11,819 nucleotides of DNA from CAZDHT01 sp964505325 (GTDB lineage: Bacteria > Planctomycetota > PUPC01). The notes under the pieces were generated by a model. The model was given only the letters and a program-made list of their open reading frames with translations, ran no database searches and was not told where the DNA came from. Below are positions 6,276 through 11,623 of the stretch, one piece after another (position 1 is the stretch's first letter; every line of letters starts with the position of its first letter). The DNA lies in NCBI GenBank assembly GCA_964505325.1, contig CAZDHT010000173.1:1-11819 (forward strand), read 5' to 3'. The position numbers were made by a program, and so were the translations under genes.

Positions 6276-7808
6276 TCACCTTTTCCCTCGAGCGCGCTTG
6301 AGGCGCGAACGCGCCTTTCGGACCCGGTCGACAAAGCCCCTGCGCGTGACGCGGGCGGCGTCGGCAAGCTCGAGCATCTCGCGGAGGACGCGCGCCCCGT
6401 CGCTGCGCGGGTAGGCGCGGATCAGCTTTCGCGCCGCGGCGAACGTGCGCCGAGTCTGGGCGAGGTTGCCCAGGAACTCGTCGGCGATGTGGGCCACCTC
6501 GCGGGGGTCCTTGACGTCGTCGGCGACGGCGAGCCAGTCGGCCGTCGCGCGGCAGAGCAGCGAAGCGTGGATAGTGTCCTTCATCACGCTCGTGAACCGG
6601 CCCACCAGCTTCTTGTCGGCGCGGCGGGGGAAGCAGCCCTTCTCGACGTCGTACCGCTGCTGGGCAAAGTGGTCCCGGCGGTGCTTGACACGCTCGGCCT
6701 TGTTGCGGAAGTCCGGCACGTCGAATGCCCGGCCGCCTTCCAGCGCGGAACGGAAGGCGAGGATGCCGGGGATCGTGCAGTCGGCGGCGTTGTAGATGTC
6801 GAAGAAGGCCGGCTCGCCGAAGAGGATGTGGCGGGCAAAGTAGTAGAGCATCCAGAAGTCGCTGCCGCCGTGGCCCATCGTGTCGGCGTATTCCGCCAGC
6901 ATCGGCCACCCCGGCTCGACCTCGAGCTTGGGCGAGCCGCCCGACCCGCCGAGCCGCAGGAACAGGCCGCGGTTCCACTCGGCCGCGCCCCGCGTGCCCC
7001 AGAACCGCTGGATGTGGCTGTCATTGGTCGTGGCGCCCATCAGGTTCCGCATCAGGCCGCCGTTGCTCATCGTGATGAGCGACGGGGCGGCGCCGCCCAT
7101 CCCCTGCTTCGGGTCCGTCATCAGGTACCCGGCCAGTCGCCGCTCGCCGGGCAGCGTGACCACCCGCGTCGGCCGCGTCTGCGTGATGTGCATCACCGGC
7201 CCCAGCGAGTGGGTGTTGTAGTAGTGATAGTGCTGCCAGCTCCGCCAGTTGTGCGGCCGCCAGCCGGGCTGCACCGGCACCCGGTCGATGTAGGTGTAGA
7301 CCAACTCGCGGCACTCGTGGACGTACTCGCACTCGGCGTACATCAGGTCGCCGAACAGGCCCCGCCGCCACTTGTCCGCCAGGTAGAGCATCGGCTTCGT
7401 GAACGGATAGTTCTCGGCGAGGTTGTAGACCAGGCCGCTGCGTTCGACCGCCTCGACCAGGCGGACGCCCTCGGCCATGGTGTGGAATGCGGTGACTTCG
7501 CTGAGGACGTGCTTGCCGGCGTCGAGGCACTGGATCGCGTGCTCGGCGTGCGCCGGGCAGTAGGTGGCGAGCAGCACCGCCTCGAAGCCGGCGTTCAGGA
7601 ACACCTCGGCATCGTCCGTCACAAGGGCGTCGGGCTGCATGCCGGCGAAGCGGCGCCGCATGTGCTCGTTGAAGTCGCAGCCGGCGACCACGTCGAACTG
7701 CAGAGCATTGCAGGTCTTCAAGAACGAAAGCCCGCGGCCCAGGCCCCAGATGCCGAGCGTGATGCGCTTGTCGGTCTTCAGAATCGAGCGCTTCCGGCTC
7801 TTCGCCAT
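6276..7808 (-). CDS. Gfo/Idh/MocA family protein, GH109-like, with C-terminal extension
   Basis: A 510-residue protein, longer than usual for the family. The Rossmann loop is GIWGLGRGLSFL (19-30). Several stretches resemble GH109, the NAD-dependent glycosidases first described as alpha-N-acetylgalactosaminidases: AENYPFTKPMLYLADKWRRG then LFGDLMYAE (131-159), NTHSLGPVMHI (198-208), MGHGGSDFWMLYYF (311-324) and FDIYNAADCTIPGI then FDVPDF (336-367). In GH109 these carry the ENxxY, THGLGP, GHGGMD and VDxPDF motifs. The family EKP is replaced by SEVTAF (103-108). After about residue 400 comes a mostly helical, basic extension ending in KARSRLKRARGKR. AAGGAG, which overlaps the preceding stop, lies 6 nt before the ATG. 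The protein would either hydrolyse a glycosidic bond by transient C3 oxidation or be a plain dehydrogenase. No signal peptide or twin-arginine motif is visible, unlike many GH109 enzymes, so a cytoplasmic location is inferred. Confidence 0.82.
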   Translation of the reverse strand: MAKSRKRSILKTDKRITLGIWGLGRGLSFLKTCNALQFDVVAGCDFNEHMRRRFAGMQPDALVTDDAEVFLNAGFEAVLLATYCPAHAEHAIQCLDAGKHVLSEVTAFHTMAEGVRLVEAVERSGLVYNLAENYPFTKPMLYLADKWRRGLFGDLMYAECEYVHECRELVYTYIDRVPVQPGWRPHNWRSWQHYHYYNTHSLGPVMHITQTRPTRVVTLPGERRLAGYLMTDPKQGMGGAAPSLITMSNGGLMRNLMGATTNDSHIQRFWGTRGAAEWNRGLFLRLGGSGGSPKLEVEPGWPMLAEYADTMGHGGSDFWMLYYFARHILFGEPAFFDIYNAADCTIPGILAFRSALEGGRAFDVPDFRNKAERVKHRRDHFAQQRYDVEKGCFPRRADKKLVGRFTSVMKDTIHASLLCRATADWLAVADDVKDPREVAHIADEFLGNLAQTRRTFAAARKLIRAYPRSDGARVLREMLELADAARVTRRGFVDRVRKARSRLKRARGKR

Positions 7809-7818
7809 TAGATTCTCC

Positions 7819-8988
7819 TTACAGCCGCACGCGCGGGAAGTCGCCCTCCGGGTTCCCGCAGACCTCGTGCAGCAGGGTCATGAACTTGCACAGGCTCTCG
7901 AACGTGATCATCGGCTGGAGGCCATGGTCGCCGTTGGGGAAGTACTTGCCCTTCTCCAGTAGCGGCGGCACCTTCGACATGATCTCGTTCTCGATCATGT
8001 CCTCGTTGCCCTCGTTGACGCATTCCTTTTCAAGCCACCCGAAGAAGACGAAGTTCGGATGACGTTCCCGCAGCTCGAACAGGTCGTTCCCGGCCTTCAC
8101 TTCGTACGGGAAGATGGCGTTGACGCCGTACGACTCGGCGAGGCCGGTGAACTCCATCGCATTGCCGTCCGTGTCAACCGCGACGAGGGTCGCGCCGTTG
8201 GCGCGCGCACAGTCGCAGACCGCCGTGTAATACGCCCCGCAGAACTTATCGAACTGCGCCGGGCTGAGGAGCATCCCATGGTTGTAGCACAGGTCCTCGC
8301 CCATCTGGACGACCTCGGGCTTGAGACGCTCGATCAGCGGCGCCGAATACGTGCGGAACTGCTCGAGCTTCCACGTCATCATGTCGTGGATCAGTTCCGG
8401 ATCGTCGTAGAACATCAGGCTGGCCTTCTCCGGGCCCATCAAGCCGCGGAGGAAGCCATAAGCGCCGCCGACGGGTACGTAGAGCGGCCGGTCGCGGACG
8501 TCGAGCGGCTTGCAGCGGTCTTCCATCTCGTCGGGGGGCATTATGTCGGTGGACGTCTGGCGCTCCTTGTAGAACCCCCACGAATCCCGGTCACGAACCG
8601 GGTAGGCGATGAACTCGGGCATGATGTAGGTGATGTCGTTGTCGATGAGTTGGCGGGTGAGGGCGCCGGACTCGGACTCGATGATCTCGTGCTCGCCCTC
8701 GATGCGGCGCGTGGTCTTGAAGCCCTTGGCCCCGCGGCCTAGGCCGAAGCCGGGGCTGATCGGCCCGGTCGTCCCCCAATAGCGGAACCAGCTCTCGACC
8801 TCGACGCGGCCGCTGCTGAGCCGCCACGTACCGCCGACGTGCGCCGGCATCCCGGTCTCGACCAGGCGCTGATGCGTCTTGACCATGCAGCCCTGGCTCA
8901 TGCCGGGCGCGCCGGGGAAGCCAAAGATAGGCACGTAGTCCGGCTTCTCGCCGGCGCACATCGCTGTGAAGCGTTCAAGGTCGGTCAC
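7819..8988 (-). CDS. Uroporphyrinogen decarboxylase (URO-D) family protein
   Basis: A 389-residue URO-D paralog with the typical start (TDLERFTAMCAGEKPDYVPI). Further family features are PEVVQMGEDLCYNHGMLLSP (224-243), then VAVDTDGNAMEF (269-280), in which DTDGN replaces the HxCGN of corrinoid methyltransferases. The run GVNAIFPYEVKAGNDLFELR (288-307), FFGWLEKECVNEGNEDMI (315-332) and KVPPLLEKGKYFPNGDHGL (339-357) is characteristic of an uncharacterised URO-D branch common in planctomycete-like genomes. The start is GTG at 8988, which forms a GTGA overlap with the stop of the upstream xylose-isomerase-like gene. There is no clear Shine-Dalgarno site, so translation probably depends on coupling. 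It is clearly different in sequence from the second URO-D gene of the operon, so they are not recent duplicates. Substrate is unknown. Confidence 0.87.
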   Translation of the reverse strand: MTDLERFTAMCAGEKPDYVPIFGFPGAPGMSQGCMVKTHQRLVETGMPAHVGGTWRLSSGRVEVESWFRYWGTTGPISPGFGLGRGAKGFKTTRRIEGEHEIIESESGALTRQLIDNDITYIMPEFIAYPVRDRDSWGFYKERQTSTDIMPPDEMEDRCKPLDVRDRPLYVPVGGAYGFLRGLMGPEKASLMFYDDPELIHDMMTWKLEQFRTYSAPLIERLKPEVVQMGEDLCYNHGMLLSPAQFDKFCGAYYTAVCDCARANGATLVAVDTDGNAMEFTGLAESYGVNAIFPYEVKAGNDLFELRERHPNFVFFGWLEKECVNEGNEDMIENEIMSKVPPLLEKGKYFPNGDHGLQPMITFESLCKFMTLLHEVCGNPEGDFPRVRL

Positions 8989-10100
8989 GATCGGCCCGCA
9001 TACATCTCCTTGGCGGCGTTCCGAGCCGTCGAGATGGCGTCGCCCACCAGGTCTTCGACCTTGCCGGTTTCGCGCGCGGCAAGGAGCTTCGCTGCGCCGT
9101 CTACGTCCAGCTCCTTCGCCACCTTGGCCATGGCCTCGACGTTGATGACGCTCCGCACCACGCGGTCGACGGCCTGCTCCTCATTGTCATACGGACGCGG
9201 CTGCATGTCGTGGCCGACCCAGCGGTCGTAGCCGGCGTCAAGCAGCAGCCGCAGAATGCCGATATTCGGGCCGGTGATGGCGGCGCCGTGGTCGACGTCG
9301 AACATCCCCGGGCCGCCCTGGCGGATGCCGTCGTAGCCCTGGCTGTTGGCGTGGACGTGGACCAGCGCGCCTTCCCGCAACTCCTCGGCCGTGTCGTACA
9401 CCGCGTCCAGCCCGATCATCTCCGAGTGGCCGAACTCCTTGTTGGTGCCGACCTTCGACACGTCGAGTCCGCGGTCGGCAAGCTTCCGCCGGAGAAGGAG
9501 AGCGCTGGCCACGGTGGGCAGCAGCATCTTCGGATGCCCCTCGTTCGGCTTGGGCTCGATGCCGAAGTACAACTCCCCGCCCTTCTCCTTCTGCTCATAC
9601 TCGATCAGGCCGGCGACCTCGTCCTCGAGGTTTGCCAGCATGTCGCTGAGCCACGGGCCGGGGATGTCGTAGCCCCAGGAGCCGTTCCACAGCACGCAGG
9701 TGGGTGCCGCGTCGGGGTGCCAAGTATCTTTCAGCGCCTGGTAGGCCAGGTCCACGGTGCGCAGCCCGAACGCCGACGCGTCGGCCTTCTCCTTCGGGTC
9801 GAGCGACGCGACGCCGCCGTAGGCCCAGTGCACGTGCGCGCCGGGAGTGATCAGGCCGAGGTACATGCCGCGCTCTTTCAGCGCGCCCGCCACGTCTCCG
9901 GCGCTCGCCTCGTCGATCTCGTTGTCGTAGTGGGCCTCGATGCCCAACTCGACGGAGTCGGGCACGCGCGGCTTGACCTGCGTGGCCACGATCTCGACGA
10001 ACTGCGCCGTGGTCAGGTCCGTCCAGTCGGGCCGGATGTCGCCGGGCACAAACCCGCCGTGCCCCGGGTTGAACGTCCATCGGCAAATCGAGTGCTTCAT
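8985..10100 (-). CDS. Divergent xylose isomerase-like sugar isomerase
   Basis: A 371-residue TIM barrel that lines up with class I xylose isomerase (XylA), which converts D-xylose to D-xylulose with two divalent metals. Matching positions, with Actinoplanes XylA numbering in brackets: W138 (W137), E182 and K184 in EPKPNEG (E181, K183), E222 and H225 in NKEFGHSEMIG (E217, H220), D268 and D270 in FDVDHG (D255, D257) and D298 (D287). H57 in AHYDNE probably corresponds to H54. Two changes stand out: HVHANSQG (248-255) places H250 where the bridging metal ligand D245 lies, and Q300 replaces K289. The metal site is therefore altered and the substrate may not be xylose. The start at ATG 10100 has a perfect AGGAGGAG 5 nt upstream. 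It is the first gene of the operon. With xylB nearby, an aldose-to-ketose isomerase is the natural reading. Confidence 0.85.
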   Translation of the reverse strand: MKHSICRWTFNPGHGGFVPGDIRPDWTDLTTAQFVEIVATQVKPRVPDSVELGIEAHYDNEIDEASAGDVAGALKERGMYLGLITPGAHVHWAYGGVASLDPKEKADASAFGLRTVDLAYQALKDTWHPDAAPTCVLWNGSWGYDIPGPWLSDMLANLEDEVAGLIEYEQKEKGGELYFGIEPKPNEGHPKMLLPTVASALLLRRKLADRGLDVSKVGTNKEFGHSEMIGLDAVYDTAEELREGALVHVHANSQGYDGIRQGGPGMFDVDHGAAITGPNIGILRLLLDAGYDRWVGHDMQPRPYDNEEQAVDRVVRSVINVEAMAKVAKELDVDGAAKLLAARETGKVEDLVGDAISTARNAAKEMYAGRS

Positions 10101-10170
10101 CGTCGCTCCTCCTCATCAGGGAATCTGTCCGCCGACAGCTTACCGCATTTGTCGCGGCGCGCAACAGCAA
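10101..10170 (-). promoter_or_regulatory. Leader of the seven-gene operon, with strong ribosome site
   Basis: AGGAGGAG on the minus strand (plus positions 10106-10113) sits 5 nt before the first operon gene and fixes its start. A promoter is not obvious. The best candidate is TTGCGC (10164-10159) and TAAGCT (10142-10137) with a 16-nt spacer, which is a weak match. Nothing else is recognised in this stretch. Confidence 0.35.
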
Positions 10171-10200
10171 TTTCACCACGAAGAGCGCGAAGAACACGGA

Positions 10201-10208
10201 GCTTTGAA
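10201..10208. repeat. Target-site duplication, left copy (GCTTTGAA)
   Basis: The octamer GCTTTGAA directly abuts the outer end of the left terminal inverted repeat. An identical copy at 10496-10503 abuts the right end in the same orientation, which is the footprint of an 8-bp staggered insertion. Confidence 0.8.
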
Positions 10209-10495
10209 GTAACACTTCAGCCAAGTGAAAAGACGGTGTGCCCTGAAAGGGCAACATTCGACAGCCCAGGGCAACGCCCTGGGAAACCGTCATGAATCGA
10301 ACCCAAGCCCTGTAAGGGCGAAACCGAGACGTGACGCCCCTTCAGGGCTCCACGGTAATCTGTCCCTGGTTCCTGGGGCGGTGCCCCCCTTCGGCCGTGA
10401 GCTCAGGGCCGAACGGCAGGCTATCGAATTGCGCCCCTTCGGGGCTCGGCCGGAAGTCAACGGAAGAGCGCCTTTTCACTTGGCTGAAGTGTTAC
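10209..10495. mobile_element. 287-bp MITE-like non-autonomous element, IS66-like ends
   Basis: The ends are perfect 24-bp inverted repeats: 10209-10232, beginning GTAACACTTCAGCCAAGTGA, and its exact reverse complement at 10472-10495. Both ends are directly flanked by the 8-bp repeat GCTTTGAA. Ends starting GTAA with 8-bp target duplications are the known pattern of the IS66 family, so mobilisation in trans by an IS66-type transposase is the best inference. The interior has no believable coding frame. It consists of short GC-rich hairpins at 10239-10253, 10265-10283, 10307-10319, 10336-10348, 10375-10387, 10390-10413 and 10433-10445, and the right half partly repeats the left half in reverse complement. 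The identical termini and intact duplication suggest a fairly recent insertion. It separates the large operon from the esterase gene. Confidence 0.8.
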
Positions 10496-10503
10496 GCTTT
10501 GAA
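10496..10503. repeat. Target-site duplication, right copy (GCTTTGAA)
   Basis: Identical to 10201-10208 and directly adjacent to the right terminal inverted repeat. Its last five bases TTGAA form most of the -35 box of the esterase promoter. Confidence 0.8.
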
Positions 10504-10526
10504 AAGCCGATGGCGGCGCCTATAAT
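10499..10526 (+). promoter_or_regulatory. Sigma70-type promoter of the esterase gene
   Basis: TTGAAA at 10499-10504 and a perfect TATAAT at 10521-10526 are separated by 16 nt. It is the strongest promoter match in the window. The transcript would start near 10533 and carry the right CACGAAG-type arm in its leader before AGGAGG (10568-10573) and the ATG. Confidence 0.7.
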
Positions 10527-10578
10527 CTCCCTTCGTGTTCTTCGTGCCCCTCGTGGTGAGAAAATCCAGGAGGTCCAC

Positions 10579-11364
10579 ATGGCGCTGATTCATTGCGACT
10601 TCTTCTCCGAGGTGCTCGGCCTGTCGTGCTCGATGTGTGTCATCCTGCCGCAGGAAACCACCGGGCAGATCGGCATGGTGTCGTCGGCGAAGAAAGACAA
10701 GCATCCGACGCTCTTCCTGCTGCACGGCCTGTCCGACGACCACACCATCTGGCAGCGGCGGACGTCCATCGAGCGGTATGTCGCCGACCTCGGCCTCGCC
10801 GTCGTGATGCCCGCCGTCCACCGCAGCTTCTATACGGACATGGCCCACGGCTACAAGTACTGGACGTACGTCAGCGAAGAAGTCCCGGCACTGGCGCGGT
10901 CGTTCTTCCCGCTATCGGACACGCGGGAGGACAACTTCGTCGCCGGGCTGTCCATGGGCGGGTACGGCGCGTTCAAGCTCGCGCTGCGCTGTCCCGACAA
11001 GTTTGCCGCGGCCGCCAGCCTCTCCGGGGCGCTCGATGTCCGGCCCGGGACGGCCGTTGCCAACGAGGAGCGCACGAAAGAGTACCGGAACACGTTCGGC
11101 GATCCCGGCACCGTCGCCGGAAGCGACAACGACCTCTTCCATCTGGCGACCCAGCTCGCCGGGAGCGACGCACCCAAGCCGAAGCTGTTCCAATGCTGCG
11201 GCACCCAAGACCCCCTCTACGACCAGAACCTGCGGTTCCGCGACCACGCCAGGCGGCTCGGCCTCGACCTCACCTACGCCGAGGAGCTCGGCAGCCACGA
11301 GTGGGGCTTCTGGGACCGGTGGATTCAGCGCGTCCTCGACTGGCTGCCGACCTCGCAGGCGTGA
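10579..11364 (+). CDS. Serine esterase of the EstA / esterase D (S-formylglutathione hydrolase-like) family
   Basis: A 261-residue alpha/beta hydrolase of typical length for tributyrin esterase EstA and esterase D. The opening (MALIHCDFFSEVLGLSCSMC, then VILPQ) is like EstA. LLHGLSDDHTIW (47-58) supplies the oxyanion strand. The nucleophile elbow is GLSMGGYGA (123-131) with S125. The acid is probably D211 in GTQDPLYDQN (208-217) and the base H240 in LGSHEWGFWDRWI (237-249). No signal peptide is visible, so the enzyme should act in the cytoplasm on short acyl esters such as acetylated sugars. The start is fixed at ATG 10579 by AGGAGG 5 nt upstream; the frame is open farther up, but that would translate the mobile element. 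It is divergent from the sugar operon, so a shared pathway is possible but not shown. Specificity for S-formylglutathione cannot be claimed. Confidence 0.88.
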   Translation: MALIHCDFFSEVLGLSCSMCVILPQETTGQIGMVSSAKKDKHPTLFLLHGLSDDHTIWQRRTSIERYVADLGLAVVMPAVHRSFYTDMAHGYKYWTYVSEEVPALARSFFPLSDTREDNFVAGLSMGGYGAFKLALRCPDKFAAAASLSGALDVRPGTAVANEERTKEYRNTFGDPGTVAGSDNDLFHLATQLAGSDAPKPKLFQCCGTQDPLYDQNLRFRDHARRLGLDLTYAEELGSHEWGFWDRWIQRVLDWLPTSQA

Positions 11365-11411
11365 GGGGTTGGGGAGAGGTGTCAGGGGGGATAACTCAGC
11401 GCGGAAACCGT

Positions 11412-11440
11412 TTGACAAGGCAGTGGAACCGGCGCATGAT
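11412..11440 (+). promoter_or_regulatory. Sigma70-type promoter before the zinc-ribbon gene
   Basis: A perfect TTGACA (11412-11417), a 17-nt spacer and CATGAT (11435-11440) form a good match. The expected start point, near 11447, is only a few bases before the proposed TTG start, so the mRNA would be almost leaderless or translation starts differently from the annotation below. Confidence 0.5.
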
Positions 11441-11452
11441 AGGATTCGCGGG

Positions 11453-11623
11453 TTGGAGCGCCGGAAGTGTAGATGCGGGCATTTCCGAGTTATCTACACG
11501 AGGCGGGCACCTGGGGATAAGCTCATCCGGAGAAGGGAGCATGTCCGCCGAAGCTTCAGCGACGGAGGATGCCGACATTGCGGCAAGCGGTTCACCACGT
11601 GGGAACAGGAAGCCGGCCGCTGA
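11453..11623 (+). CDS. Small zinc-ribbon protein with NrdR-like zinc-finger motif
   Basis: A 56-residue frame reads KCRCGHFRVIYTRR, then APGDKLIRRRE, and after ten residues CRHCGKRFTTWEQEAGR. The pattern CxC ... RRRE ... CxxCGxRFTTxE is that of the zinc ribbon at the N-terminus of NrdR-type regulators, without the ATP-cone domain. Related free-standing zinc ribbons occur in planctomycete-like genomes. Two oddities: the first cysteine pair is spaced CxC rather than CxxC, and about ten residues (HVRRSFSDGG) separate RRRE from the second pair, where RRREC is usual. The only plausible start is TTG at 11453, with AGGA 8 nt upstream; this also lies just after a good promoter. It may bind DNA or RNA, or be a decaying gene. 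Existence is moderately supported by motif conservation; function is unknown. Confidence 0.5.
   Translation: MERRKCRCGHFRVIYTRRAPGDKLIRRREHVRRSFSDGGCRHCGKRFTTWEQEAGR

Larger units (their letters stand above)
10171..10561. repeat. Outer inverted repeat (CACGAAG-type), interrupted by the MITE
   Basis: The arms are 10171-10200 (TTTCACCACGAAGAGCGCGA...) and 10532-10561 (reverse complement ...CTCGTGGTGAGA). They match at about 25 of 30 positions. Removing the MITE and one copy of its 8-bp duplication would leave the arms about 36 bp apart with the esterase promoter between them. ACCACGAAG/CTTCGTGGT arrays of this kind are, from memory, common between genes in planctomycete-like genomes; this was not checked. 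Confidence 0.6.

Noticed and set aside
6090..7811. 573-codon open frame on the plus strand
   Set aside because: Antisense to the GH109-like gene and the start of a URO-D gene; no recognisable domain.
5204..8988. URO-D genes read as heme-biosynthesis hemE
   Set aside because: No other heme genes are nearby, several divergent paralogs occur among sugar genes, and HemE-specific motifs were not seen.
10239..10445. Regularly placed hairpins considered as a CRISPR array
   Set aside because: The repeats are short, not identical, differ in orientation and loop, and are enclosed in transposon-like ends; there are no spacers of equal length and no cas genes.
10225..10578. Upstream extension of the esterase reading frame (start near 10225)
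   Set aside because: The extension translates the MITE and the CACGAAG repeat. The ATG at 10579 has AGGAGG and a promoter, and matches the family N-terminus.
11390..11499. Short inverted repeats GATAACTC/GAGTTATC and GTGTAGAT/ATCTACAC considered as attachment or operator sites
   Set aside because: They are only 8 bp long, overlap each other and the zinc-ribbon coding sequence, and have no partner copy; chance is not excluded.
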